NCBI RefSeq assembly: GCF_946478805.1
Contig: NZ_CAMLDC010000010.1
Coordinates: 1-64,000 of the forward strand
Length of the DNA stretch: 64,000 nucleotides
DNA from: an uncultured Fluviicola sp.
GTDB lineage: Bacteria; Bacteroidota; Bacteroidia; Flavobacteriales; Crocinitomicaceae
Reading direction: 5' to 3'
Position numbers and translations under genes: made by a program. The notes beneath the pieces were generated by a model. That model was not told where the DNA came from. It searched no databases and worked only from the letters and a program-made list of their open reading frames with translations. This document shows positions 51,992 through 61,854 of this stretch, piece after piece; position 1 is the first letter of the stretch; each line of letters begins with the position of its first letter.

Positions 51992-53227
51992 CTAGATAAA
52001 CCGAACAATTCTGACTGCTCCTTTTGAATCCCGGAATCGGAACAACTGTACTTGGTTTGTTCTTGGAACCGACAAGGGAATTTGCCCGATTTCCCGCTTC
52101 CCAAAAAGCATTTTTCCGTCAACACTCAATACTTCCAATGAAAAACCCGATTCCTCGCTCGTAATTTCAATCACTTCTTCTTGAGTGACTATTTGGATTT
52201 GTTCCAGGTTCAAATCAGTCAGACCCAATGAACTGACATTCACTTGGACGGAAACAGTATCTGAATTACAAGGAGAACTTGCAATCAGCTGAACGGTATA
52301 ATTTCCATTTGATCCATACGAATGCTGGGCATCAGTTGTTATTGCTGTTTGTCCGTCTCCGAAATTCCAGCTATAACTTACTGCCCTCGAACTCTCATTT
52401 GCCAACTGAATGGTTTCTCCATTTTGAATGATTGAAAAATTGGCTTGAGTGGGTTCATCAACCGGATGTAAATGAAAATGATCCAGGGAATCCAAAATGA
52501 CCAATGCAGCAGCAGTTTGCAAGATTCCGGCAGTTGTCGCATTCAACCCTCCATAAAAGTTCGAGCCAGAAGGCGATTGCTGAAAAAGAGAGGTGTAAAA
52601 TGTGCAGGCAGCCAAATAAGTCCCTTCCACCGATGGATGGGATTCATCGGCGTTGTACAGATTGATGGTCGGATGATTTGCACGGACATACGACCAAACT
52701 CTTCCGACCGGAGAAACCATGGACCTGTCGCTCGAATCCGCCATACGTATATAGGCATTGTACAAGCGGGTATTCATTTTTTCAAAGGTGTTTATCTCCG
52801 ACCATTGAGGATCTCCGTTCTGTCTTCCCCACGTCATGTAGTACATCACATTACCACAAACATTGTTCGCCCAAATGCTATCGGATAATTGAAGGGCATA
52901 AGGCAATGTTTGCGAATCTACTTGAGAGTCGGGGAAACTAGGTTCCTGGCTTTGCCCCTGAATAACAACCACATCCCACAGTTTTGCATGGATCTTGGAG
53001 AAAGTTAGGGGGTCATTCACCTGGTTTTGAAAAGTGAAACCGCCATTTGTTTTGGAATCGATGGTGATTTCTTTACCCAGACTGGTCGCGAGTGAACCCA
53101 AGGTTCCCGGTAAATCATTTACATACGTATAGCTGTTTCCAATAAACAGGACAGAAATGGAATCTTGCGCCAAAAGAGACGAAACTGTTATCGGAAGAAG
53201 GAAAAGCAGGAGGAGAAATTTTTTCAT
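51992..53227 (-). CDS. DUF4886/SGNH-like secreted protein with PKD domain
   Basis: A 411-residue protein. After the signal peptide (about 1-20) comes an SGNH-hydrolase-like DUF4886 domain (about 24-255) with the Ser in FIGNSYTY, WDVVVIQGQSQEPSF and DESHPSVEGTYLAACTFYTS (Asp-x-x-His pair). A PKD domain follows (about 258-335; SYSWNFGDGQTAITTD), then a short C-terminal sorting-like region (about 340-411, LFGKREIGQIPLSV). It is likely an exported esterase-type enzyme with a surface signal. The substrate is unknown. Confidence 0.85.
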   Translation of the reverse strand: MKKFLLLLFLLPITVSSLLAQDSISVLFIGNSYTYVNDLPGTLGSLATSLGKEITIDSKTNGGFTFQNQVNDPLTFSKIHAKLWDVVVIQGQSQEPSFPDSQVDSQTLPYALQLSDSIWANNVCGNVMYYMTWGRQNGDPQWSEINTFEKMNTRLYNAYIRMADSSDRSMVSPVGRVWSYVRANHPTINLYNADESHPSVEGTYLAACTFYTSLFQQSPSGSNFYGGLNATTAGILQTAAALVILDSLDHFHLHPVDEPTQANFSIIQNGETIQLANESSRAVSYSWNFGDGQTAITTDAQHSYGSNGNYTVQLIASSPCNSDTVSVQVNVSSLGLTDLNLEQIQIVTQEEVIEITSEESGFSLEVLSVDGKMLFGKREIGQIPLSVPRTNQVQLFRFRDSKGAVRIVRFI

Positions 53228-53320
53228 AGTTTATCGTCTTTGATTCATAAACCCCAAAACAGTTTTGGAGTTGCTCTTTATTTTACCTTAATTTGAAGGA
53301 AGTATTGTAATCCTAATTGA

Positions 53321-55564
53321 ATGAAAAAGGCTTTTCTTATTTTGATCACCTTCATTGGCTTTTATAATTCAATTCTATCTCAGACTTATCTGGGTTTTGA
53401 ATACAACCCGAACATTCCTGTGAAAGTCGGAAGTACAACACTTAAGAATCCTTGGGCAGGAGGAATCAATTACGGACAATTTTCGAGTATCGACTATAAT
53501 TTCGACGGATTGGAAGATTTGGTCATCTTCGACCGAAGCGGAGATGAATTCGTTCTCATGAAACACGTTATCAATGCTTCTGTTCATGGATACGAATATG
53601 TTTACAAAGGATTTCTTTACTTCCCCTCCGACTGTAAATACCGCTCTGCTTTTGTAGATTATGACTCGGATGGAAAGAAAGATCTGTTTACCTATGGAAT
53701 CGGAGGTATCAAGGTTTATAGAAATATCGGGAATGCTTCTTTGGGGTTGCAGTGGCAATTGATCACAGATATCCTTCAAACCGATTACGTCGGAGATATT
53801 TCGAACTTATATGTTAGCGCAAGTGATATTCCTGCATACAGCGATATAGACTTCGACGGTGATATGGATATCCTGACCTTTCAGATTGGTGGACAAAATG
53901 TCGAATACCACCAGAATCAAAGTATGGAACTCTATGGAATTCCCGATTCATTGACCTTTGTTTTGAAAAATCAATGTTGGGGGAAATTCAGTGAGGATGC
54001 CAGCAACAACGACCTGTTTTTGAACCAGACGGCTTATCCGTGCGAAAATGGGGACATTGCAAATCCATTAAGACCTGCAAACGCCGGAAATGAAGGTGTC
54101 GCGAAACACTCCGGTTCCACCCTATTGGCAATGGATGTGAACAACAATGGAGTCATTGATTTGATTCTGGGAGATGTCGCTTATCCGAATATTACACTTT
54201 TGGTCAATGGTGGAACAGCTCCAAATACCAATTCACCCATGATCAGCCAGGACCATGATTATCCATCTGTAGCTCATCCGGCATACATGCAGTTGTTTCC
54301 GGCAATATATTGGGAAGATGTGGATTTCGACGGAAAAAAGGATCTGATTGTAGCACCCAATGCACGAACTGTCTCGGAAAATCAAAACAGCGTTCAATTT
54401 TTTAAAAACACGGGAACCAATGCCCTTCCAAGTTTCGTTTACCAGGAAAACAACTTCCTGCAAAAGGATATGATCGACCATGGTTTGGGAAGTATCCCGG
54501 TTCTTATCGATGAAAATGGAGATGGATTGAAAGATCTCCTGGTCGCTAATTTTATTCGTTACAAACCTACCTTGAACCTGGAATCTGTTTTTCAGTTATA
54601 CCACAATACGGGAACAGCTTCGAATCCGGAATTCACGTTGATGAATAATGATTATTTGGGCTTATCTTCACTCGGATTAGGTTTGCGCGCAACTCCCACT
54701 TTCGGAGACCTGGATGGCGACGGTGACCAGGATTTGATCATTGGAAAAGAAAATGGTAGCTTGGTTCGTTTCATCAACACAGCCGGAGCCGGAAACCCTT
54801 TAAGTTTTGGAACACCCGTTCCTCTGAATGACAATACCGCGACCCCGATTCAAGTCGTATCCTATGCGTTCCCTCAATTGTTCGACTTGAACAAAGACGG
54901 CTTACTGGACCTGATTGTCGGAAAAAAGACAGGCGAAATATCCTATTACCAAAATACAGGAACAAACTCCAATGCCATTTTCACACTAATCACTCAAAAC
55001 GTAGGGCAAGTTGATATTTCACCAAATCCGGATGGATACGCTGCACCCCATTTCTTCCGGGTGAATGACACGACACACCTCTTCGTCGGGGCATACAACG
55101 GTAAACTCAATTACTACCGAAACATTGACGGACATTTAACGGATGGAGACACCTTCAGTTTATACTCAAATAGTTTCATCGATTTGGAAGTAGGGCTCTA
55201 CAGTACTGTTTTCGTTGAGGACATCAATGGAAACGGTTTCCTGAATCTATTCGTCGGACAAGACCTTGGAGGTTTGTTCCTGTTTGAAGCAAATCCTTTA
55301 AGCTCAGCATTTCTTGAAGAATTTAAAGTCGAATCCAGCCTGATTCTTTCTCCAAATCCGGGGAATCAATTGATCCGCATCCTTTCGAAAGAAGGTATTA
55401 CAGCTGACCTGAAACTTTATGGAGTTTATAATGTAATGGGACAAAAGCAGGAACTGGAACTATCCGGAATGACTATTGACGTCAGCAACTTAAGTAATGG
55501 TTCTTATTATTTTGTTTTGGAAAGCAATGGAAAGATCGAGCATTTGAATTTTATTAAAAATTAA
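53321..55564 (+). CDS. VCBS/FG-GAP repeat protein, T9SS-exported
   Basis: A 747-residue secreted protein with signal peptide (about 1-20). Many calcium-type repeats of the form D-x-[DN]-x-D-G-x-x-D-L follow (YNFDGLEDLVIFD, DYDSDGKKDLF, DFDGDMDILTF, DVNNNGVIDLILGD, DGDGDQDLIIG, DLNKDGLLDLIVG), which predict a beta propeller. The type A sorting domain closes it (LSPNPGNQLIRIL, then NGSYYFVLES). It is divergent from the DUF4886 gene and shares a 93-base promoter gap with it. Confidence 0.9.
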   Translation: MKKAFLILITFIGFYNSILSQTYLGFEYNPNIPVKVGSTTLKNPWAGGINYGQFSSIDYNFDGLEDLVIFDRSGDEFVLMKHVINASVHGYEYVYKGFLYFPSDCKYRSAFVDYDSDGKKDLFTYGIGGIKVYRNIGNASLGLQWQLITDILQTDYVGDISNLYVSASDIPAYSDIDFDGDMDILTFQIGGQNVEYHQNQSMELYGIPDSLTFVLKNQCWGKFSEDASNNDLFLNQTAYPCENGDIANPLRPANAGNEGVAKHSGSTLLAMDVNNNGVIDLILGDVAYPNITLLVNGGTAPNTNSPMISQDHDYPSVAHPAYMQLFPAIYWEDVDFDGKKDLIVAPNARTVSENQNSVQFFKNTGTNALPSFVYQENNFLQKDMIDHGLGSIPVLIDENGDGLKDLLVANFIRYKPTLNLESVFQLYHNTGTASNPEFTLMNNDYLGLSSLGLGLRATPTFGDLDGDGDQDLIIGKENGSLVRFINTAGAGNPLSFGTPVPLNDNTATPIQVVSYAFPQLFDLNKDGLLDLIVGKKTGEISYYQNTGTNSNAIFTLITQNVGQVDISPNPDGYAAPHFFRVNDTTHLFVGAYNGKLNYYRNIDGHLTDGDTFSLYSNSFIDLEVGLYSTVFVEDINGNGFLNLFVGQDLGGLFLFEANPLSSAFLEEFKVESSLILSPNPGNQLIRILSKEGITADLKLYGVYNVMGQKQELELSGMTIDVSNLSNGSYYFVLESNGKIEHLNFIKN

Positions 55565-55663
55565 GCTGGATTCATTATGATTTTGTTGCAATAAAAAAAT
55601 AACAACCCTTTAAAAATCAGTTAGTTAATTATGAATCTGTTCGCTTTTTTGCGAACAAGCGAA

Positions 55664-55695
55664 TTTGAGAATTTGAGAATTTGAGAATTTTTAAA
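55664..55695. repeat. Tandem GAATTTGA repeats
   Basis: GAATTTGA/GAGAATTTGA words are repeated about four times between the VCBS gene and ispE (both end here). Word-like and noncoding, similar in kind to those at 40312-40430 and 63772-63820. Confidence 0.8.
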
Positions 55696-55702
55696 GATGA
55701 AA

Positions 55703-56506
55703 CTAAAGTTTCAAATAGGTTTCGTAGTGTATTTTCCGGGACCACTTTATGGGTTCGATTTCCGATTCAAAAATCCCAAACAAAGTAGATCCCGAACCAG
55801 TCATGGAAGCATAAATTGCTCCGTGTTCATACAACTCAGTCTTGATACTCTCCAATTCCGGGTATTTTGCAAAAACAGGTTGTTCGAAGTCATTAACCAG
55901 GTGATCTTTCCAGGATCGCATCGGTTTTTCAAGAATCTCTTTCAAAGGAATCCTGTTATTATCCGGAGTTATGCCCTCATATGCTTCTTTTGTTGAAACA
56001 TGGATCCCCAGGTTCACCAAAACAACATATCTATTTTTCAAATCGAGATTCAAAGGAGTCAGGCTCTCTCCCTTTCCGGTTGCAAACTGCAATCCGCCAG
56101 TGATGAAAAAAGCACAATCAGAACCGATCTTAGAAGCCATTTCAATCAATTGGTCGTTTCCAATTTCAGGAGCATAATTATCTCTGAGCAATTTCAAGGC
56201 AAATGCAGCATCGGAAGAACCGCCTCCCAGACCACCTCCCATCGGAATAAGCTTATGCAAATGAAAAGCTTGTGGCGGAATAGATTTATGCCGTTTAAAT
56301 TCAGCAAGCGCATCCAAAACCAGGTTACCTGTGCCTGGGATCTCAAGACCGGAAGTGGTAAATACGGATTCGTTGCTTTCAACGAGTTCAAGGATGTCAT
56401 TGAAAGGAAGTTCCAACATTGCAGTCTCAATGTCATGGTAGCCATCTTCTCGTCTATTTAAGATGTGCAAACCCAGGTTTATTTTGCATGTTGGAAAATT
56501 AATCAT
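55703..56506 (-). CDS. ispE: 4-diphosphocytidyl-2-C-methyl-D-erythritol kinase
   Basis: A 267-residue GHMP kinase of the MEP isoprenoid pathway. It phosphorylates the 2-hydroxyl of CDP-methylerythritol with ATP. The N-terminal FPTCKINLGLHILNRREDGY is the substrate loop with the conserved Lys, Asn and D-G-Y-H. The ATP loop PMGGGLGGGSSDAA (about 89-102) and the C-terminal MTGSGSTLFG (about 235-244) are intact. Slightly short but normal for Bacteroidota. Divergent from accA. Confidence 0.97.
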   Translation of the reverse strand: MINFPTCKINLGLHILNRREDGYHDIETAMLELPFNDILELVESNESVFTTSGLEIPGTGNLVLDALAEFKRHKSIPPQAFHLHKLIPMGGGLGGGSSDAAFALKLLRDNYAPEIGNDQLIEMASKIGSDCAFFITGGLQFATGKGESLTPLNLDLKNRYVVLVNLGIHVSTKEAYEGITPDNNRIPLKEILEKPMRSWKDHLVNDFEQPVFAKYPELESIKTELYEHGAIYASMTGSGSTLFGIFESEIEPIKWSRKIHYETYLKL

Positions 56507-56573
56507 GTCGTAAAATTAATAGATGCGAACTATTTTCGTAAATTTCGCCCCTCAAAATAGCAATATAGCAATT

Positions 56574-57530
56574 ATGTCCACATATTTAGATTTTGAAGAG
56601 CCATTGAAGGCTTTGGAAGAACAAATTGAACAAACACGAGAAATCGGAAACAGCACCGGCGTTGATATGTCTGATAAAATTCGTGTTTTAGAAGAGAATC
56701 TCACTAAAAAAACACAGGAAATATTCAGCAACTTGACCCCATGGCAACGTGTTCAACTATCCCGTCATCCTGATAGACCGTACACTTTGGCTTATATCAA
56801 TGCGATTACCGATTTTTCTTTCCAGGAATTACACGGTGACCGTACTGTAAAAGATGACAAAGCAATGATCGGTGGTTTCGGATTACTTGATGGAAGAACA
56901 GTGATGTTCATCGGTCAGCAGAAAGGAATCAATACCAAAATGCGTCAATACCGCAATTTCGGGATGCCGAATCCGGAAGGATACCGCAAGGCTTTGCGTT
57001 TGATGAGATTGGCTGAAAAGTTTAACAAACCGATCGTAACCTTTATTGACACTCCTGGAGCATTCCCCGGATTGGAAGCGGAAGAAAGAGGTCAAGGTGA
57101 AGCAATTGCACGCAACATTTATGAAATGATGCAATTGAAAGTTCCGGTAATCTGTATCATCATCGGTGAAGGTGCATCCGGTGGAGCATTGGGAATTGGT
57201 GTCGGAGATAAAGTAGTTATGCTTGAAAATACGTGGTACTCCGTTATTTCCCCGGAATCATGTTCTTCCATCCTATGGAGATCATGGGAATACAAGGAGA
57301 AAGCTGCCGAGGCACTGAAATTGACCAGTTCAGACATGAAACGTCTGAAATTGGTAGATGATGTGATCAGCGAACCCCTTGCAGGGGCTCACAGGGATCC
57401 GGAATCAAATTTCCAAAATGTAAAAGGGAAAATCATTGAATACCTGAAAGAATTGGATCCGAAAAGTCCGGAACAACGTGTCGACGAACGTATTGAGAAA
57501 TTCAACTCAATGGGTGTTTGGAACGGATAG
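56574..57530 (+). CDS. accA: Acetyl-CoA carboxylase carboxyltransferase subunit alpha
   Basis: A 318-residue carboxyltransferase alpha subunit, the first step of fatty-acid synthesis with AccB, C and D. Clear marks are [49 protein letters not shown] and [15 protein letters not shown]. Length equals that of E. coli AccA. I start at 56574 ([20 protein letters not shown]) because the 17 extra residues from 56523 are outside the family. A terminator follows. Confidence 0.97.
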   Translation: MSTYLDFEEPLKALEEQIEQTREIGNSTGVDMSDKIRVLEENLTKKTQEIFSNLTPWQRVQLSRHPDRPYTLAYINAITDFSFQELHGDRTVKDDKAMIGGFGLLDGRTVMFIGQQKGINTKMRQYRNFGMPNPEGYRKALRLMRLAEKFNKPIVTFIDTPGAFPGLEAEERGQGEAIARNIYEMMQLKVPVICIIIGEGASGGALGIGVGDKVVMLENTWYSVISPESCSSILWRSWEYKEKAAEALKLTSSDMKRLKLVDDVISEPLAGAHRDPESNFQNVKGKIIEYLKELDPKSPEQRVDERIEKFNSMGVWNG

Positions 57531-57560
57531 GACTTTTTATCTTATTGAAACATATTGAAC

Positions 57561-57589
57561 AAAAGGCTTCCGTAATTGGAGGCCTTTTT
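57561..57589. terminator. Terminator between accA and the 57610 gene
   Basis: AAAAGGCTTCC and GGAGGCCTTTTT pair around GTAATT (one mismatch), with A and T runs on both sides, between convergent genes. Confidence 0.8.
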
Positions 57590-57609
57590 CTTTGTTATGG
57601 ATGGTTCCG

Positions 57610-58398
57610 CTATCTATTCGACCATTGAACAACTGTCAGCTCATTATTCAAATCAATGACCCATTTCAATTTTTGAGCTTTCGACACAATCATTCTTTGC
57701 TCCAAAACTACGTCTACGGAAAAATCGTTGAGTATCGTGTGCTCCTGCCAGATTGAATTCCTCAGGCATTCACTCACTATCCGGATCTGATGCTTTCCTT
57801 TCGGAATCATCACTTCGAAGCTACCTCCTGCGCTTTCTAACGATTCATTAGAAGTCACCAATTTCATATCGTCTACGTAAATACAAAAACGTGATAAATG
57901 ATCAAACCCGGGTTCAATATTGATGAACTTCCAATCAATTGTTAATGGCAAATGTTTCCCCTTAAAAACAAGTGGTTTTATTTCCAATCCTTTTTTATCA
58001 AATCGCGTAATCGAAGTCGGTTTGCCATTCAGATCAAATACTATTTGAACTTTCGAAACTTCTTTTCCATTCATACCAAACTCGCATACGGCATCGATAC
58101 TGAATTCATTTTCAAAAGCATGTTCCATCCACATTCCTTTGCAATAAGCTTGATTTATCAATTTAATTTTGTGAGTTGACTTTGAAAGCCGGAGTTCATA
58201 ACTCCCCCATTCACTTTGACGAAAAGACTTTGAAACAGGCATTTCCTCTCCATCAACTATAATTTTACTCCTATTCAAATAGTCATACCCCTCTTCAATC
58301 CCGTTGAATTTCCACTCCAGAACCAGAAGCTGTTTTTTTGAATGTGCATTCAAAAAGAATAACACAAATACGCAAGTTAAGATGTAGTTCACTGTCAT
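57610..58398 (-). CDS. Secreted protein with internal duplication, unknown
   Basis: A 262-residue protein with a signal peptide (about 1-20). Two repeats of about 115 residues follow. The first (about 24-130) has LVLEWKFNGIEEGYDYLNRS, then MWMEHAFENEFSIDAV. The second (about 148-255) has LTIDWKFINIEPGFDHLSRF, then IWQEHTILNDFSVDVV. No family is recognised and there is no sorting domain. The repeats look like small beta-sandwich domains. Confidence 0.75.
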   Translation of the reverse strand: MTVNYILTCVFVLFFLNAHSKKQLLVLEWKFNGIEEGYDYLNRSKIIVDGEEMPVSKSFRQSEWGSYELRLSKSTHKIKLINQAYCKGMWMEHAFENEFSIDAVCEFGMNGKEVSKVQIVFDLNGKPTSITRFDKKGLEIKPLVFKGKHLPLTIDWKFINIEPGFDHLSRFCIYVDDMKLVTSNESLESAGGSFEVMIPKGKHQIRIVSECLRNSIWQEHTILNDFSVDVVLEQRMIVSKAQKLKWVIDLNNELTVVQWSNR

Positions 58399-58607
58399 AT
58401 CTATTTCAGTACTACAAAGTTAGTGAATAAACCGAACTATAAAACTACAAATCACCTATTTTACAATTCCAATATTTTAACCTATTTCTTATTTAGAATA
58501 GAAATTAATAACAAAAACATTCCAACCTTACACATCTTTATGCATTAAAAGCGTAGTTATTTATCTAGGTAAATATTATCTTGGCAACCAAAAAGAAACG
58601 AATTAAA

Positions 58608-59522
58608 ATGATTCAAAAACTATTATTTATAGGAGCAGCCTGTTTCCTGACACATTTATCTATTGCCCAGGAAACCGATTCAACAGAAGTAGCGGAAACA
58701 GAAAGTGAGGTTGAAACCGATTTGGTTGAACAAACCTTTCAATCTACGCGAATTGTAAGTGGTCATTCAGTAGAATGTTTGCGCAAAGGTGTTTTGGAAT
58801 TCCGGGTAGAGCACCGTTTTGGCGATTTTGCCGGCTCTAACGGAGGTGTTCAGAATTGGTTTGGATTGGACAATTCAAGTGATATCCGCTTAGGTTTTGA
58901 ATATGGAATTACCAATAATATTATGGTGGGTGTTGGAAGAAGTAAAGGTTCCGGATCGCCTTATCGTTCCTTGATCGATGGATTTGCAAAATACCGCATT
59001 CTGCAACAACGCAAGAAAGGAATGCCTATTTCACTTGCGGTCACCGGAAGTATGTTTTATACTTACATGAAAGCTTCTCCGGACATCTACACAGTTGCGC
59101 ATTTCCCGAAACAAGAATACCGCTTTTCCTATTCTGCATCATTAAATATTGCTCGTAAGTTTGGTGATTTGGTGAGCTTGGCGTTGATGCCGACTGTGGT
59201 TCACCGCAATTACGTAGCTGCAGATGATCAAAACACACTCTTTGCTTTAGGCGGAGCCATGCGTTGGTCAATTACACAGCGTTTAGGAATTATGGTTGAA
59301 TACTATCAGGTTTTTCAGGGTGAAGGATATCGAAAAACGAATTTTAACAGCCTTGGATTCGCCGTTGAGTGGTTGACATTCGGACACAATTTCACCATTT
59401 ACTTAACCAACGCACGAGGTTTTGGGGAAACACAATTTATTACCAATACCTATGAAAATTGGTTGAAAGGTCAATTTAGGATTGGTTTTTGCATCGGACG
59501 TAAGTTCGAATTCGGACAGTAA
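58608..59522 (+). CDS. DUF5777 family outer-membrane beta-barrel protein
   Basis: A 304-residue protein with signal peptide (about 1-21, ending SIAQ). The DUF5777 pattern is clear: GHSVECLRKGVLEFRVEHRF (about 55-74), GVQNWFGLDNSSDIRLGFEY and GSPYRSLIDGFAKYRIL, followed by alternating strands ending in FEFGQ. It probably forms an outer-membrane barrel. It opens a five-gene run with YceI and heme-binding proteins. I use the ATG at 58608. The upstream TTG frame has no support. Confidence 0.9.
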   Translation: MIQKLLFIGAACFLTHLSIAQETDSTEVAETESEVETDLVEQTFQSTRIVSGHSVECLRKGVLEFRVEHRFGDFAGSNGGVQNWFGLDNSSDIRLGFEYGITNNIMVGVGRSKGSGSPYRSLIDGFAKYRILQQRKKGMPISLAVTGSMFYTYMKASPDIYTVAHFPKQEYRFSYSASLNIARKFGDLVSLALMPTVVHRNYVAADDQNTLFALGGAMRWSITQRLGIMVEYYQVFQGEGYRKTNFNSLGFAVEWLTFGHNFTIYLTNARGFGETQFITNTYENWLKGQFRIGFCIGRKFEFGQ

Positions 59523-59613
59523 AAGTAAAGTTTAATAAGTTCAAAAAGCTGAAAGGGTTCCAACATATTAAAAATCTATTTGAACATTTGAACAAAATTT
59601 AAAACAACTGATT

Positions 59614-60153
59614 ATGAAAAAAATACTTTATCCAGCTTTAGCCCTTTGCATCTTTGCGGGCTCTGCATTTGTAACACTTACTGCAACAAAGGACTATACC
59701 TTCAAAGAAGGATTTACAATCTCTTTTAAAAGTAAGGATCCATCCGGGGAATTCAAAAAAGCCAAAGGCACTATCACTTTTGATGAAAGTGATCTGGACA
59801 AGGCCAAGTTTGACATTTCTATTGATGTGAATTCCATTAACACCGGAAACTCCATGCAAAACAAGAAAGCACAGACATCCGAATGGTTTGAAGGGATCAA
59901 ATATCCGACAATCAAATTTGTTTCTTCGAAAGTGGAAAAATCCGGTGACGGTTATTCCATCACTGGTAAATTGACAATGAAAGGTGTAACCAAAGAGAAA
60001 AAAATCCCGGCTACATTAACCAAATCAGGGAATGACCTGACTTTCAGCGGCAAGTTCACTGTAAACCGAATTGATTATGGTGTTGGACACAAAAGCGACG
60101 CTGTTCCGGATTTGATGAACATCTCGTATTCGATCCCGGTATCTGAAAAATAG
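59614..60153 (+). CDS. YceI family protein, exported
   Basis: A 179-residue YceI lipocalin-like protein with a signal peptide (about 1-23). The mature part has FTISFKSKDPSGEFKKAKGT, VNSINTGNSMQNKKAQTSEW and KVDYGVG-type FTVNRIDYGVGH. It would bind isoprenoid in the periplasm. It sits 91 bases after the DUF5777 gene and 1 base before the next gene. Confidence 0.92.
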   Translation: MKKILYPALALCIFAGSAFVTLTATKDYTFKEGFTISFKSKDPSGEFKKAKGTITFDESDLDKAKFDISIDVNSINTGNSMQNKKAQTSEWFEGIKYPTIKFVSSKVEKSGDGYSITGKLTMKGVTKEKKIPATLTKSGNDLTFSGKFTVNRIDYGVGHKSDAVPDLMNISYSIPVSEK

Positions 60154-60154
60154 A

Positions 60155-60568
60155 ATGGGCATGTTTAAACGTTTTTTCTTCCTTGGGGCTACTTCCGGAT
60201 TAGTTGCATCATTTGTTGAATGGATCTACTCATCCATTTATAAGGGAATGATTGCGGACTTCACAGAGGCTACCGGATTCTGGCACTTGCTGTGCTTTTC
60301 CTTGATGATCACTTTAGGAAGCAGTATCATTGGAGCAGTCATCTATTCCCTGTTAAAAAACAGATCGCTGGCAGCTTTCATTTGTAATTTCATTCTTTCG
60401 GGATTTTCCGTCGCCTTGGTATTCTATGTATTCCTAATGGATGATCCTGAATTTAAAAATGAAGACGCCATGGCCATGATTGATTATTTCAAGGGATACC
60501 TTATCCCATTCGTGTTCATTCCGGCACTTTCATGGATGAGCTTAAAACCTTTATTTATTAAACATTAA
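60155..60568 (+). CDS. Small inner-membrane protein, unknown
   Basis: A 137-residue protein with four membrane helices (about 6-26, 43-64, 70-92 and 112-134). No family is assigned, although the size and spacing recall DUF4199-like proteins. It is tightly packed between the exported YceI and the cytochrome lipoprotein, so it likely serves the same process. Confidence 0.75.
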   Translation: MGMFKRFFFLGATSGLVASFVEWIYSSIYKGMIADFTEATGFWHLLCFSLMITLGSSIIGAVIYSLLKNRSLAAFICNFILSGFSVALVFYVFLMDDPEFKNEDAMAMIDYFKGYLIPFVFIPALSWMSLKPLFIKH

Positions 60569-60934
60569 ATGAAAAAAATTATTTCCATTTCTCTTGCGTT
60601 AAGTAGTATTGCTATTCTAACCTTGTTCCTTCCAAGTGCATGTACAAAGGCTAAAGTACCGGCATCTTTTGGGGACACGAGTTGTCCGGATACCATTTCA
60701 TTCAGTCAACAGATCGGCCCTATTATTGATGCCAACTGTGTATCCTGTCATGGAAATGGGGCTGGAACTGCTCCTACACTTTCAAACCACGCAGAAATTT
60801 CTGCTAATGCAGATGCCATTCTTAACTCCCTTCAAGGTATTCCTCAATTAATGCCTCAAGGCGGACCTGCACTTGCAGATTCTTTAATTCAACAAATCAG
60901 TTGTTGGATTAAACAAGGAAAAATGAATAACTAA
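60569..60934 (+). CDS. Cytochrome c-like lipoprotein
   Basis: A 121-residue lipoprotein. The signal peptide ends LFLPSAC with lipid Cys at about 25. A single heme site CVSCH is at about 57-61, followed by a likely Met ligand (QLMPQGG, about 93-99). The pattern ISFSQQIGPIIDANCVSCHG is that of planctomycete/Bacteroidota cytochrome-type domains. It starts directly after the previous stop. It is a likely periplasmic electron carrier. Confidence 0.9.
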   Translation: MKKIISISLALSSIAILTLFLPSACTKAKVPASFGDTSCPDTISFSQQIGPIIDANCVSCHGNGAGTAPTLSNHAEISANADAILNSLQGIPQLMPQGGPALADSLIQQISCWIKQGKMNN

Positions 60935-60942
60935 ATACGATC

Positions 60943-61821
60943 ATGAATAAAAACTACGTTTACATTGGATTATTAGCTGCCTCAGGACTTTTGGTGAGCT
61001 TTTCAGGAAAAGAATCCATCCAAAAAGTTAAAAATTTCAATAAGAATTTTCACACGGTTTTAGATTCTTCGGGAAGTCCGGGTGGAAAAACAGGAGCTCC
61101 GGGAGATGCTACCTGCACACAATGCCATTCGGGAACTGTTCAAAGCGGATCCGGGTTTAATACCGTGACTCTTTTGGATGCAGGAAATCCTGTATCGGAA
61201 TATATGCCAAATACGACCTACCAAGTCCAAGTTAGTATGACTACCAATAATCTAAAAAATGGATTTGAGATAGTTGCCTTAAGACCAAACAATACATTAG
61301 CCGGTACAATTGCCATTACAGATGCAACTCATACCAAATCTATTAATGTTGGTGGAAAAACACGTGTCACACACAAAGCTGCTGGGAATACTTTAACAAG
61401 TTGGTCGTTTAACTGGACTTCACCTTCAACAAACGTTGGAACAGTTACTTTTTATTTAGCTACCAATCAAACAAATAGCAACAATAGCGATTCGGGGGAC
61501 ATTATTCGCACTTCTCAGCATCCATTTGGATCTCAAGCAGGTATTGAGGAAGTAACAAACAAAGTAGAAACAAGTATCGGTTACCAGGCAAGTACTAACT
61601 CATTGAATATTCAACTAAACAGTAAAGTAGACGGTTCTGTATTTGTCAATGTAGTGGATCTTGGTGGAAAATCTGTCTTCACAGAAAACCTGGGAACGGT
61701 CAGTGCAGGAGAAAGCTCACTTGCTGTAAGACTGAATAGTGAATTAAACAGTGGTATTTACATGGTCAACGTTTCAGTAGACAACAATATGACCATGAAA
61801 CGGGTTTTCATTTCGAAATAA
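60943..61821 (+). CDS. Choice-of-anchor V protein with CxxCH and T9SS sorting domain, copy 1
   Basis: A 292-residue secreted protein. After the signal segment (about 1-25) comes GSPGGKTGAPGDATCTQCHS with a heme-type CTQCH (about 57-61). A Reeler-like choice-of-anchor V domain follows (about 65-185; NGFEIVALRPNNTLAG, WSFNWTSPSTNVGTVTFYLA). A C-terminal type A sorting domain ends it (NSLNIQLNSKVDGSVFVNVV, then GIYMVNVSVDNN). It is closely similar to the gene at 62817-63692. It starts 8 bases after the cytochrome gene. Confidence 0.88.
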   Translation: MNKNYVYIGLLAASGLLVSFSGKESIQKVKNFNKNFHTVLDSSGSPGGKTGAPGDATCTQCHSGTVQSGSGFNTVTLLDAGNPVSEYMPNTTYQVQVSMTTNNLKNGFEIVALRPNNTLAGTIAITDATHTKSINVGGKTRVTHKAAGNTLTSWSFNWTSPSTNVGTVTFYLATNQTNSNNSDSGDIIRTSQHPFGSQAGIEEVTNKVETSIGYQASTNSLNIQLNSKVDGSVFVNVVDLGGKSVFTENLGTVSAGESSLAVRLNSELNSGIYMVNVSVDNNMTMKRVFISK

Positions 61822-61854
61822 AATATTGTAAATTTAGCGTGTTCTGTTTCTTCT

